From: Papaver somniferum
Lineage: Eukaryota; Streptophyta; Magnoliopsida; Ranunculales; Papaveraceae
DNA length: 64,000 nucleotides
Direction: 5' to 3'
NCBI RefSeq assembly: GCF_003573695.1
Contig: NC_039368.1
Coordinates: 78,568,374-78,632,373 of the forward strand
In this document: one piece after another, positions 34,214 to 44,596 of the stretch
How positions within the stretch are numbered: position 1 is the first letter of the stretch
Layout of the letters: each line of letters opens with the position of its first letter
The notes under the pieces: model-generated
What the model was told of the DNA's origin: nothing
The model's input: only the letters and a program-made list of their open reading frames with translations
The model's database searches: none
Position numbers and translations under genes: made by a program

Positions 34214-34615
34214 TCAGGTTGCGAGAGCCATCGAAGCTATGGTTCGTCTCTTCACTGTCATAGTTTCCTGTAAACCTTCGAACTGCAACTTTGATGCTAA
34301 CGTGTCTAGGTAATCAGCATGTTTGTTGCTGTCGCGGCCAACATGTGTTATGGTCGCATCGGAGAAGTAATTTAGCATCCTTTGTGCCTCGGATCTATAT
34401 GGGGCCAATGTCATTTCTTTCAGTGTGTACACTCCATTCATCTGGTTGACCAGTAATTTAGAATCACCTCTTATTTCCAGACGCGTGGCTTCGGCTTGTT
34501 TGGATAATGACAACCCTATGATAAAGGCCTCATATTCTACTGAATTGTTGGTGCAATGAAGGTCTAGCTTAAAGGAATGCGAGAAGACTTCACCTGTTGG
34601 GGATACTAGAATCAC
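34214..34615 (-). pseudogene. Second (archaeal-like) RNase H
   Basis: The frame starts ILVSPTGEVFSHSFKLDLHC and contains NNSVEYEAFIIGL, LEIRGDSKLLVNQMNG and HVGRDSNKHADYL. The E...D...D pattern matches the extra RNase H typical of Tat/Ogre elements. The upstream strand containing the first catalytic Asp lies in the broken part around 34620-34660. Confidence 0.75.
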
Positions 34616-34663
34616 GCCTGTGCCTCCGGTATTACTGTTAGGGGTGGCAGAGCCATCAAAAAA

Positions 34664-35437
34664 CTATAGCCATGCTTCTTCTTTGACAAAAAATATTTCC
34701 GGAAGATCTCCAAGAAGGTCCTCGTGTAGCGCTGTGGTGCTCTCTCCTGGGAAAGCTGCTAGCAAATCCGCAACCGCTTGTCCTTTGATAGCTCTTTGGG
34801 AACCATACGTTATATCAAATTCTGACATTTGGAGGACCCATTTGGGTGGTCTTCTTATCAGGGACGCTTTTGAAAGCAGGAACTTCACAGGATCAGACTT
34901 AGATATCAGCACCACTTTGTTTGCCTAAACTTTTGGATGGAGTGAATCAGGGCTAGGCACGCTTTTTATGCTTTGGGATATCTGAGTTCAGAATCTCTCA
35001 AAGTTCGACTGAAATAGTATATAGGGTGCTCAATTCCTTCGTCATCTTCTTGGGCGAGAAGAGCTCCAACAGCAGTGTCACTGAAGGCAGTGTAGAGGCA
35101 CAACGGTCTTCCTTGTATAGGGAATTTCGTGATGGCTTGGGATGACAATATTTGTTGAATATTCTGAAACGCCTATTGTTGTAGTGCGGTCCAAACGAAG
35201 CTTGCTCCCTTTTTCAGCAAGGGGGTAAATGAAGCGACAAGCTGACCTAAACCCGGTAAAATGCTGAATGTATTTTACCTTACCCATGAAGCTCTGGAGC
35301 TCTTTCACGGTCCGCGGGGGAGGCATCGTGAGGATGGCTTGGGTTTTGACTGGATCGACTTTGATTCCCTCGGAGGTCACCTGGAAACCTAGGAATTTTC
35401 CCGAAGAAACACCAAAGGCACACTTCAACGGGTTCAT
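34664..35437 (-). pseudogene. RT connection and first RNase H of outer element
   Basis: 35437-35230 carries KCAFGVSSGKFLGFQVTSEG and QAILTMPPPRTVKELQSFMG, the RT thumb and connection. 35148-34966 gives the RNase H-like LCLYTAFSDTAVGALLAQED and IYYFSRTL. 34915-34664 gives PKWVLQMSEFDITYGSQRAI and VADLLAAFP. The parts are separated by stops (near 35165, 34930 and 34660). The usual first catalytic Asp of the RNase H block appears replaced by Ala/Thr-like residues, consistent with a degenerate domain. Confidence 0.7.
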
Positions 35438-35446
35438 CTTCAGTTT

Positions 35447-36244
35447 TTATTCACGACACTTTTCAAATACCTGTCGCAGCATCTCTGTATGAGTCGCCCG
35501 AGTTTTTGATTTAACCACTATGTCATCTACATAATCTTCAACTTGCTTGTGCATCATGTCATGGAAAATAGTGGTCATGGCGCGTTGATAGGTGGTGTCG
35601 TCATTTTTCAAGCCGAAAGGCATCACACTATAGTAAAAGTTCCCGAGAGGAGTTCGAAAAGCTGTTTTACTTGCGTCGTGCTCGTACATCTTTATTTGAT
35701 TGTAGACGTTGTATCCGTCCATAAAAGAGAACATACCGTGTCCACTGGTGGCGTATACCAGCATGTCAATATTTGGAAGAGGAAAATCGTACTTAGGACA
35801 GCATTTGTTTAGGTCCCCAAAATCAACACAGCACCTGATATGGCCGCTCTTCTTCTTCACTGGAACCACGTTGGCCAACCAGGTGGGATGGTGGATGAGT
35901 TTGATGAAACCGACGGCTAGCAGTTTTTGAATTTCTATCTTGATCTGTTCCTCCACATCGTGTCTGAACTGTCTCGGAGATTGTTTGACTGGTTTGGACC
36001 CGGGTATTATATGTAGATGATGAGTGACCAGCTTCTCATCCAAACCAGGCATTTCCTCGTATGTCCATGCGAACACATCTTGATATTCCCTAAGAAGGTC
36101 CACAAGTTTTGCACGCTCGTCCGCACATAGATCTGAGATGATTGAGACAGGCCGTGGAGATTCCTCGCTTCCGATGTTGACAACTTCAAGTTCATCCGTG
36201 GTGGAGTTGGTTCCATCTTGTAGTTGTCGAGGTGCATTTGGCAC
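35447..36244 (-). pseudogene. Reverse transcriptase of outer Tat element
   Basis: A 265-codon frame shows the LTR-retrotransposon RT blocks in order: FAWTYEEMPG, PRQF, VGFIKLI.HPTWLANVVPVKK, RCCVDFGDLNK, FSFMDGYNVYNQI with the first catalytic Asp, PFGLKN, and YVDDIVVKSK with the catalytic Asp pair at 35522-35533. The domain itself is open, which is unusual given the damage around it. The stop at 35447 separates it from the thumb. Confidence 0.85.
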
Positions 36245-36319
36245 ATACTCTTGTGGCTTGCTGCTGTAATTTCAATCTACTGGGCGGAGAGACTGGGCGG
36301 TAGTCTCCCCTGTTAATTG

Positions 36320-36606
36320 CTAACAGCGGCGCCGATATACGGTTTTCCCTTTTTCATCACGACTTGCGATAAAATCCCGCTCCCGCTTGACATGAGAATG
36401 AGTTAGATTTCCGCTTGACGAGGGAAAACTGGCATGCTTTTCCTTTGGAGTGATTTCGTGAGATCGAGCTTCTTTGTGAAATGATGTGAGTCTTTCCTCC
36501 TCTTCGATTGACGCCCACGTCGATAGTGGAGTGTAGCGAACCTTGCCTGTTGGACCCCGCGAATTTTTCTTTGGTTCGAACATCTCCATATCACAGATTG
36601 GTGCAT
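36320..36606 (-). pseudogene. Protease-RT linker of outer element
   Basis: Charged, low-complexity frame (RHEITPKEK, RERDFIASRDEKGK type residues) between the protease and the RT. It has no fold of its own that I recognise and is included as part of the polyprotein. Confidence 0.4.
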
Positions 36607-36742
36607 AAGGAGATAATGTTGCGGGGATGCGGATGACTTATCCGTTCAACATGGTCTTCAGACACTGGTAATATGTTGAAAGAATGATCATGTTGTCGTG
36701 GAGCCACGGTCTTCCCAGTATCATGTGGTAGTCTGTCTCTTT

Positions 36743-37168
36743 TTAGATTACTTCGAACTTCACCTTTGACTGGACTGGTCCCACTGAAAAATTTAGGTTG
36801 ATGTATCCATACGTGCTGGTTTGGTTGCCTTCGAAATATGTCATCATGGTAGGCTGTCGTACGACTTCGCTCGGCCGCACCTTGGCTGTCCTGAGCGTTC
36901 TAAGGGTAATGACATTGGAGGACGCTCCTGTGTCTATGAGGTCCCTTTTGAACTCCACATCCTTAATGCAGGCGGTGACGTGTAGATCCCGGTTATGTCC
37001 TTCTTCTGCCATCATGTCGTCTTCGGTAAATGTTATATTGTTGACGGACATCTCTAACATCCTTGAAGTTTCTGGGCGTAAAGGAACCAAACACGCGTCT
37101 AGGGCTATTTTGATTAATAGCAGCAAATGTTTCTGCTCGCTGGTCTTTTGAAAGGTGTAGAAGTTCAC
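36743..37168 (-). pseudogene. Aspartic protease of outer element
   Basis: The frame contains NITFTEDDMMAEEGHNRDLH, then FKRDLIDTGASSNVITLRTL, in which D-T-G-A is the retropepsin active site. YGYINLNFSVG follows before the stop at 36743. The DTGA motif is intact. It overlaps the end of the preceding gag frame in another frame, so expression would need a frameshift or reflects damage. Confidence 0.75.
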
Positions 37169-37571
37169 ACAAGTTTTCCACCAACGCGGCTGCCTCCTGG
37201 TCTACCGGTTTCTGGTTGGTAGTGAAGCTGTTAACTTGAGAGCGATCATCCGAGACGTCAGTCCCCAGTCGTGGGGTTTCCGGGATGGGTGAATCACTCA
37301 GATTCGATGTCAGGATGATAAGAAAGTTGAGTATGACATTGATCGCTTCCTTCATCAGGTCCATGTTCCTTGCGTGGATCTCCTGAAACCGTGCCAATTC
37401 GGCCAACCTTGGGATTTCTCCATCGGTTGCGCCATTAGGTGTCGTGTTAGGAGAGGGAACAACGACATTCTCCGGAGTCTGAGCGGAGTTTGGGATCATG
37501 GATTCAGCTCTAAGACCGAGCATCTTATGAGAATTGTGGTCGAAAAGTGAAATTGGAAATTGGTATTGCAA
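36993..37571 (-). pseudogene. Gag remnant of outer element (core missing)
   Basis: It begins near the primer-binding site with MQYQFPISLFDH and carries a Pro/Thr-rich N-terminal part and an IHARNMDLMKEAINVILNFL segment. It then jumps to LVENLCELLHLSKDQRAETF and QYNIYRRRH. The equivalent region of the nested copy has the gag core and Cys/His knuckle between these two parts. Here they are absent, so about 1 kb of gag has been deleted. Confidence 0.65.
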
Positions 37572-37584
37572 CCGAAAGATTAAT

Positions 37585-37602
37585 CTCCCACTGTGGTCGC
37601 CA
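37585..37602 (-). promoter_or_regulatory. Candidate primer-binding site, outer element
   Basis: TGGCGACCACAGTGGGAG, identical to the nested copy, two bases inside the 5' LTR. Confidence 0.6.
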
Positions 37603-37981
37603 ATTGTTTGTGGGTAAAAACGGTTTCTGCTGATTTTGGTAAATTCGTGTGTGTGAATGAGAAACGAGTCTAAACCCTAAACAATGTACTGCACGGGAGT
37701 ACTTTTGATTCGAGAGATAAATCTGTACAAATATGGACTAAACCAAGAAATGGTCGTTCCAGACTTGCTTTGGTCACAAAGTGAAGGAGAAGGGTTGGTC
37801 TTTGGGAGAGAAGCGAAGAAAGTGTTGAGACCAGAACCGTCGTTCTGGAAGTATGGGTGTTTCGTGACTTGTATCAGAAAATTGGAATGCCTAGCTGAAT
37901 GAAGAAAAACTGTCAGGTGATTTGCGACTGTTGTATTGTTCTCCTGACCAAAAACTTGTTTTTTGGTGGAAATAAGTGACA

Positions 37982-37991
37982 CCTATTTATA
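37982..37991 (-). promoter_or_regulatory. LTR promoter TATA box
   Basis: TATAAATAGG on the minus strand. The same box is present in LTRs A (21006-21015) and C (30662-30671). It would start transcription about 350 bases before the interior. Confidence 0.6.
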
Positions 37992-38756
37992 CAAATCGCA
38001 ACAAAACGTACCGTGGTCTCATAGGAAGTGGAAACGATTGAGTAGTGAAAGAAGGGAGTAACGGATAACGCCTGGAATTGATGTTTCCATAATGAAGGAT
38101 ACGTTTCACCATTACTTGTTGCCATTACTAATCGCCCCGCTTTATGACACTTGCTTGTAACGGGCGTATTGCACGTCGCACGTTGTAAACCGCCAGACCA
38201 ATACCCTGATGAGTATCCCCCAGTTTGTGACATGTTTTGATGTCTCGAGTGTTTGAGTGGAAAACATGTAGCACTTTGCTACGTGTGGCAAGTTGAAATT
38301 AAGAGGCTTTCCGCAATTAAATAGCATGTGATGCTATTAGGATCGTCTTGGCTAGTCGCCTAAAACTTGCCACAAATTTGCCGTCTTGGTGGCGAACTTC
38401 GATGGCTGGGATCGCATCTTATGAAATAAGGGTAGTCGTTGATTGTGGCTACCTTGTGTTGGCGCCTGAAGATGTCGTAGTGGCTTTTTTGGTGCACGCT
38501 AGTAGTAATGCGGCATGGCTCATACATGCCAGTGGCACGGTGGTGCAAGTGGCGCTTGGCGTAGCCATGGCCATTAATTTTAGGCAGCTGGTCGCCTGAA
38601 AGTTGCCACAAGTCTGTCAGCTCGGTGGAGAACTTGGATGGCTGAGATTGCATCTCATGAGGAAGGATAGTCGTTGATTATGGATACCTTCTGTCGGCGC
38701 TTGGCAACTTTTTCTAAATTAGGGTTTAGCATGCCGAAACCCTAATTAGCGTATAT

Positions 38757-39210
38757 GGCATGTCGTTTGGCGTGTGTTCCTAGCATGCGCGTTTCTGGCA
38801 ACTTAGGCATGTCGTTTGGCATGTGTGCATGGCATGCGCGCTTGGCATTTTTGGCATGTCGATTGGCATGTGCGCCTGGCATGCGCGTTTGGAGAGTTTG
38901 GCATGTTACTTGGCATGTTTGTCATGCCGATTGGCATGTACGTCTGGCATGCGCGTTTGGCGAGTTTGGCATGCTGCTGGGCATGTTTGGCATGCCGATT
39001 GGCATGTGTGCCTGGCATGCGAGTTTGGCGAGTTTGGCATGCTGCTTGGCATGTTTGGCATGCCGATTGGCATGTGCATCTGGCATGCGCGTTTGGCGGG
39101 TTTGGCATGCAGATTGGCATGTGCGTCTGGCACGCGCGTTTGGCGGGTTTGGCATGCTGCTTGGCATGCCGATTGGCATCTGCGTCTGGCATGCGCGTTT
39201 GGCGCGGGTT
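38757..39210. repeat. GCATGC-rich tandem array in LTR D
   Basis: The longest of the three arrays, built from GGCATGCCGATTGGCATGTG-type units. Open in several frames on both strands without being coding. Confidence 0.9.
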
Positions 39211-39967
39211 TTGGGAAGCCAATTGGCTTTGCGGCCATCTGGCGTGGTTTCCTCCTTTTCAACGCTGTGGCGAGTTTGAAGCAACCTGATTAGTTAATGT
39301 AAGAGGGTCTTCCAAGCATGGACGTGGCTACACTTATGTGTGAGTGTGGCGGATTTAAAGCGACCTGATTGGTCGATGGGAAGTGGCGCCGGCAAGCTAG
39401 GGCGTGGCCACACTTCGAGTGTGCTGTGGAGGATTCAATCGCCTAATTTGGCTAACCATAGTTTTTCGACCAACGGGGTCTAGTGCATTGCGCGGGGCGC
39501 GAAACCCTAATTTTTCAAATTAGTCGGGTTTATGAGTTTTTTGTGAGTTATCACAATAATTGGCTGGATTTTGTATGCTGCCATAAAAATCCTTATCTAT
39601 AGAATGCAGTGTGCTTTCCGTCTGAGCATTTCGTGTGATGGCCTTAACTTTGGTACTTGGAGGTTCATGCTACTCCGCTGCGAGTGAACACAAATCCGTC
39701 ATGCCATACCGATATTAAGGGTTCTGCCGGGCAACATATCACAGGAAAGTACTCAGTGAGTCTTGTATTGGAGAGGTGCCGAAATTTACAGTGTGTTTGG
39801 GATGGTTGCTACATTCTCCAGTACGGATAAATTTCATGTAAATATATTGAATGGCTCAATAAATATGCTGGTGGAGAGGTTAGCACTCACGGCACCGTTT
39901 CCTTGCAGAGTGACGTCAGGTGCAAGGTTTTACGATTTTAACCCTAAGCTAAAAACCACCATCAACA

Positions 39968-39972
39968 ACATA
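39968..39972 (+). repeat. Right target duplication of outer Tat element
   Basis: ACATA, identical to 20628-20632. Confidence 0.85.
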
Positions 39973-40069
39973 AAAAATCACAATGATAGTATATGTTGTT
40001 GTAGTAATGTGGTGATGACACCAGTGACCTGAGTTTTCAAACCAACCAGCACATCAAATTCTTTATCAA

Positions 40070-40330
40070 TCAAAAAAATGATAAAATAAAATAAGAAAAG
40101 CTAACTAGGACAGTCAGCACACCAAGTTCTTTGTCAATAAATAAAAAATGATACCAGTGACTGTTTGAACTCGTGAGCAACAAATTTCGGTTTTGATGGT
40201 TGGTGACAGTGAACCTGTTAACATATTGATTTCCTTAAACTTGGACTCCACACAAATCCAACAAGGAAAGAGGTGAAAATAATTGAAAAAGTCTTACTTG
40301 TTCTCCAAACACATTTCTCTTGACTTTCCA
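40070..40330 (+). repeat. UGT upstream duplication, copy 1 (empty site)
   Basis: Contains ATGATACCAGTGACTGTTTG, GTGAGCAACAAATTTCGG, TTGATGGTTGGTGACAGTGA and CTTGGACTCCACACAAATCC in this order. The same order recurs at 40840-41050 plus 41647-41780. The insertion point of the MITE is empty in this copy. Confidence 0.8.
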
Positions 40331-40507
40331 AAAAAAGTGTCGTAGTGACAGTGCCTGTTCCAAATTGGTCTCCCTGCCACAGGTGAACTTGTACAAGCCT
40401 CTAGGTACAATAACCTATGGTTGCATGTCAACATCCTCTTATTGGATGACTTGAGAATAAAAGGATAAGTGACCGAAGCCCATATCTACAAAAGAAAAAA
40501 TCTAGTT

Positions 40508-40740
40508 TAACAATCGATTTATAATAAAATACATGTGATCCGATTTTGTATAGAAAAACACACAGGAAAACGAAACGCCAAAAATCGATTTATTTGACAT
40601 ATATATATATATATATATATATATCAATTGTGATTGAACAACCGTTTTATAATACAATGTAATCTGATTATGTCTAGAAAAACACAAGGAAAAATGAACA
40701 CCAAAAATCGGTTTATATGGCACACATATAAAAACCGATT
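40508..40740 (+). repeat. Two-copy tandem repeat with AT microsatellite
   Basis: Two units of about 95-130 bases (start near 40508 and 40637) share AGAAAAACACA, CCAAAAATCG and TTTATAATA. A TA microsatellite lies between them at about 40598-40624. AAAACCGATTG recurs near 40735 and 40800. Confidence 0.7.
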
Positions 40741-40839
40741 GTGACACGGAAATCTCAACAGCCAGGATACATAGTCGGTACATGACCCACATACGTAAAA
40801 ACCGATTGTAGGAGAACAGTCAAATTCTTTATATATTAG

Positions 40840-41780
40840 AAAACTGATAAAATAAAATAAAATAAAAAACCTAAAGAGGAACAGTCAGCTCACCAAATTC
40901 TTTGTCAATAAAAAAAAATGATACCCGTGACTGTTTGAATTCGTGAGCAACAAAATTTCGGTTTCGAAGTGTATTTTTTAGACGGTATACTAGGACTTTC
41001 TGTATAGTGCACTTGATGGTTGGTTAAAAAAAAAAAAATCTTGATGGGTGGTGTGGTGCTGGGTTGCACGGACGCGGACACGACACGACGCTGACGCATA
41101 ACCTACAAAATTCTCAAAAAATTAGGACGCGCACATGTATATATATATTTTATTTATATATATAATCATGTATTTATACATCAAAATTAAGTGTTTCGAT
41201 CCTAAAAATTAGAAAATGATGTTACATGTGTATAAATTTCAAAAGAAAAAAAGATATCGTGTGTATACACGCCGAAAGTCAAACAATCAATCATTATTAA
41301 ACACATGGTACAATCAAAATACATTCTTAGAACAACACATGACCCACCAAGGATATACGTGATGTCATTTCCAATTACAATATAATAAAGACCTTAATTA
41401 TTGATCTGAATGTTTATCTTTCTTTATTTGGTTAATAATAATAGTAAAAGTAAAGAAAGAAGTTTAAACGAAAATGAAAAGGAAAACACGTCAAACCCGA
41501 ATCATCGGTGCGTCCAAACCAGACGCGCGTAGGACGCGCAAATTGATGTGTCGGACACGCGTCCTTTCAACATCCCACGCGCGTCCTGTGTCCGTGGGTC
41601 GGACACGGCTCAAGAAATGGAGCGTCCGTGCAACCCACGTGGTGTGACAATGAACCTATTAACATATTGATTTCAACTTGGACTCCACACAAATCCAACC
41701 AGGAAAGAGGTGAAAATAATTGAAAAACAAAGAAAAGTCTTACTTGCTTTCCAAACACATTTCTCTCGACTTTCTCATTA
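40840..41780 (+). repeat. UGT upstream duplication, copy 2 (MITE-split)
   Basis: Second copy of 40070-40330, interrupted by the MITE at 41056-41638. It supplies the proximal upstream region of the UGT gene. Confidence 0.8.
41056..41638. mobile_element. 583-bp hAT-like MITE
   Basis: The ends GTGCTGGGTTGCACGGACGC and (right end, reverse complement) GTGGGTTGCACGGACGC are inverted repeats. GTGGTGTG occurs immediately outside both (41048-41055 and 41639-41646). An 8-bp duplication is characteristic of hAT elements. There is no coding capacity. GGACACG-type motifs are repeated near both ends. Confidence 0.75.
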
Positions 41781-41804
41781 AACCTACTAACTCGCATGTG
41801 ACCA

Positions 41805-41873
41805 TCTCTTTATATATCAAGTGACTAATGAGTCTGGATATAGATAAGATTTAAGCCAGAAAGTCAAGTCACA
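41805..41873 (+). promoter_or_regulatory. UGT core promoter and leader
   Basis: A TTTATATATC TATA-like box at about 41809-41818 lies some 55-60 bases before the ATG at 41874. This is close, so the 5' leader would be short. Confidence 0.5.
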
Positions 41874-43346
41874 ATGAAGAAAATACATGCTTTAGTTCTA
41901 CCATTTCCAGCTCAAGGTCATGTCATACCACTCATGAAACTCTCAAACTACTTATTGGAAAACGGCTTCAAAATCACGTTCGTCAATACAGAGTCCAACC
42001 ATGAAACTGTTGTAGCTTCCTTGCCAAAACAAAGCAACAGCAAAGAGAACGGCATTCGTCTAGTTTCAATCCCAGATGGTAGGGATCCAGGAGCAGACGA
42101 AAGAGATTTTGCACACCTTTTCGATTCCATCTCAGCTTCAATGCCGAACTATCTAGAGGTGTTGATAAGAGAAATAAATGAGTCAACTGATGATGATGAT
42201 AAGATCACCTGCGTCATAGCTGATGAGAATATGGGATGGGCAGTAAAAGTTGCAAAGAAAATGAAAATCCCTGTTGCATCATTTTGGACTGCTTCTGTAT
42301 GGCTCAGGACCGTGCACCTACACCTCGAGCAGATGATTGAAACCGGAATACTCGGTTCGGAAGGTAAGAGCCAGAAACATTTTACTGTCATTTCTGGTTT
42401 TTATGACAAATTCTATATGAAATTCTTAAAATTGCCCGATTCTCTTACAGGAGTTCCGGCGCAACAACAAATGATGCAGTTCTCTCCGGACATGCCTGCA
42501 ATGAACACAGACCTGTTCCCATGGACTCTTACCGGTGACAGTATTCTGCAAAAGAGCTTTTTTCGGTCTATTAGATCAAATACTCAAGACATAAAAGACT
42601 CTGATTGGTTTCTATGTAATTCAGTTTATGAGCTAGAAAAACCAAATTTTCCATTGAACAAGAACCTCCTTCCTGTTGGTCCGCTTCTGCTTGCAGCTGA
42701 TCAACAACCACAGCTTAGTGGGAACTTCTTGTCTGAGGACTCAACTTGCCTGAGTTGGCTCGATCAACAACCTGCTCGCTCCGTCATTTATCTTGCTTTT
42801 GGAAGCAGCACGATTCTCAATAAGCACCAATTTCATGAAATAGCACTTGGACTTGAGCATACAGGTCAACCATTCTTGTGGGCAGTACGGCCTAACCTCA
42901 CTGACATTGACGCTTATCCAGAAGGTTTCCAAGCAAGAGTTGCAAACCGGTCTCGGATAGTGGGTTGGGCACCTCAGCAGAAAGTGTTGGCGCATCCATC
43001 AATAGCATGCTTCGTAACGCATTGCGGATGGAACTCGACTATGGAGGGAGTGGCAACGGGAGTTCCATTCTTGTGTTGGCCTTACTTTGTTGATCAATTT
43101 CTTAACCAGAGTTACATTTGTGATATCTGGAAGGTTGGCTTGCAGCTGAACAAAAATGAAGGTGGAATTATTTCAAAGGAAGAATTTATCAACAAGGTCA
43201 AGGCCTTGCTTGCTGATGAAATGATAAGAGCAAGAGCTTTGGAGTTGAAAGATATATCAAAGAAGAGTGTTAGTGAAGGAGGCTCTTCCATGACTAATCT
43301 CACTAATTTCATCCAATCGGTCAAGAGCAAGATACAGAAACCGTAA
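41874..43346 (+). CDS. UGT83A1-like: UDP-glycosyltransferase 83A1-like
   Basis: An intact, intronless 490-residue family-1 glycosyltransferase, which would transfer a sugar from a UDP-sugar to a small hydrophobic acceptor in the cytosol. The N-terminus HALVLPFPAQGHVIPLMKLS holds the catalytic-type His16. The plant PSPG donor-binding box runs from about Trp365 to Gln408, with WAPQQ, HCGWNS, GVP and a closing DQ. Gln as the last residue usually goes with UDP-glucose. Length and layout match plant UGTs, and the sequence looks closest to UGT83A1 from recall. It starts at the first Met, just downstream of a TATA box. The acceptor is unknown. Its upstream region is duplicated and carries a MITE, which may affect expression. 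It converges on the TLDc gene 178 bases downstream. Confidence 0.93.
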   Translation: MKKIHALVLPFPAQGHVIPLMKLSNYLLENGFKITFVNTESNHETVVASLPKQSNSKENGIRLVSIPDGRDPGADERDFAHLFDSISASMPNYLEVLIREINESTDDDDKITCVIADENMGWAVKVAKKMKIPVASFWTASVWLRTVHLHLEQMIETGILGSEGKSQKHFTVISGFYDKFYMKFLKLPDSLTGVPAQQQMMQFSPDMPAMNTDLFPWTLTGDSILQKSFFRSIRSNTQDIKDSDWFLCNSVYELEKPNFPLNKNLLPVGPLLLAADQQPQLSGNFLSEDSTCLSWLDQQPARSVIYLAFGSSTILNKHQFHEIALGLEHTGQPFLWAVRPNLTDIDAYPEGFQARVANRSRIVGWAPQQKVLAHPSIACFVTHCGWNSTMEGVATGVPFLCWPYFVDQFLNQSYICDIWKVGLQLNKNEGGIISKEEFINKVKALLADEMIRARALELKDISKKSVSEGGSSMTNLTNFIQSVKSKIQKP

Positions 43347-43524
43347 CCAACGCAGGTTGCAATATCTTAAGACATCTAAAATGGTGCAAACAACAAAAAT
43401 AATCCAAACTGCTGCTAAAGCTCTAAACGAGCAGCTAAGACAGCTCAAAACTTAGTCAATTTACAAGTATGCATGTTTTAAATAGAATAAAGTCATTGAC
43501 TCATTGCGAATCGAAATGTATTTT

Positions 43525-44527
43525 TCAGTATAAGCTTGCAATTTTGGGATTACAGTAAACTTGAACTTCTTTAATTGTTGTCTTAGATTCGTCTCCAAAC
43601 AAAGATTCCTTCCCATCTTCTCTTTTTGCATAAGATAATCCTAATCTAGACTTGCCTTGTCTTAGATCACCAATTCCAGAGTTTGTATCTGGTCCAGCAA
43701 ACCCTCCCATAACTGGTGCTAGCGGTGGTCCGATAAGTAGCCCGTCTGCGCCGAACTGGGGGCCGCCTCTAGCGTAGTCGAATAGTGCAGCACCACTACC
43801 ACCCACTTTTGGTAAGATAATTGGTTCTTTCTCATTCTCATCCTTCCAGTAAAACAGGAACGCGTCAAAAGTGTCGTAGTAATCATCTGTGCTTCGGTAA
43901 CCTTCAGGATTGAATGCACCAAACTTGAAGGAGTCTTTTGTGTAGCCAATTATCACGCAAGGTCCTTTAAAATCACAGCAGTTGTGGAATTGAGCTGCAC
44001 TAAATCCATCAATGGTGGCTATGTAGCAGCATTTTAACTCTTTACCTGACAAGTAAAGCTAACAAAATTGTCATATTTTGATGAATTCATAAATGACTAT
44101 TGAGGAAGAGTGTGAACAAGTACAAAATCGTTAAAGGGTCTGGCACTTGGCTATGGCAGCCTAACCGGTCAACTGTACCTTGTTGACGAAAATCAGTCTT
44201 TATGTAAAGTTTGAGTAAAATCAGTTGAATTACTAGAGCATATTAGTATGAACTGCTTCTGCACATCTGCAATGAAAACTGAGGCACTGAAAATTGACAA
44301 GCATGGAGGAATAGATTAGAGAGTGCACCTTTCAAGAAAGTTTTGTTTAGAAGAGATGGTGAGAAAGGGAGGTCAATGTTTTCATGATATTTGGATTTTG
44401 ATTTCTCCTCTTCAATTTTCTTCTTCCCTCTGCCCCAATCAAAGAAGCTTGATGGGTTCATCATCTTCTTCTTCTTCTCCTCCTTCCACCTGGGGATGAA
44501 AAAATTGGAATTGGAAACACAAGCCAT
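43525..44527 (-). CDS. TLDc-domain protein, two exons
   Basis: Model: exon 1 44527-44329 and exon 2 44045-43525, with a GT-AG intron of 283 bases. Phases match (AAAG|GTAAAG codes Lys-Gly-Lys) and the total is 240 codons including the stop. The protein has a basic Lys/Glu-rich N-terminus (about residues 14-45), then a TLDc-type domain with [31 protein letters not shown] and [12 protein letters not shown]. It ends in a Gly-rich region with FGADGLLIG and [11 protein letters not shown]. TLDc proteins are linked to oxidation resistance and V-ATPase binding; plant members are poorly known. The start is uncertain: Met codons at 44596, 44584, 44527, 44464 and 44461 are in frame. I chose 44527 as the Met before ACVSNSNF, but the Met pair at 44464-44461 is as plausible. 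Confidence 0.8.
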
Positions 44528-44596
44528 TGTGATCCACCAATCTCCCACTCTCTTTGGAACATATATTATCTTGTAAGCACCCATTGAGAGGGACAT

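Larger units (their letters stand above)
20633..39967 (-). mobile_element. Outer Tat-lineage Ty3/gypsy retrotransposon with nested copy
   Basis: On the minus strand the 5' LTR is 37605-39967. It is followed by a primer-binding-like TGGCGACCACAGTGGG (37587-37602), a gag remnant, protease, reverse transcriptase, RNase H, a second RNase H, integrase, the nested element (24439-32581), an antisense PMD-like region, and the 3' LTR 20633-22778. ACATA flanks both outer ends, so one insertion event explains the whole block. The second, archaeal-like RNase H after the RT/RNase H pair is the signature of the Tat/Ogre lineage. Most of gag is missing and several frames are broken, so it is not autonomous. 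Confidence 0.85.
37605..39967 (-). repeat. LTR D (5' LTR of outer element)
   Basis: TGTTTGTGGG ... ATCAACA, 2.36 kb, with the GCATGC-rich array at 38757-39210. Confidence 0.88.

Noticed and set aside
38755..39293. Open frames over 150 codons in LTR D
   Set aside because: Same tandem-array artefact; no start, domain or splice support.
41567..41797. 76-codon minus-strand frame over the MITE end
   Set aside because: Lies across the MITE boundary and its duplicated flank, so it is accidental.
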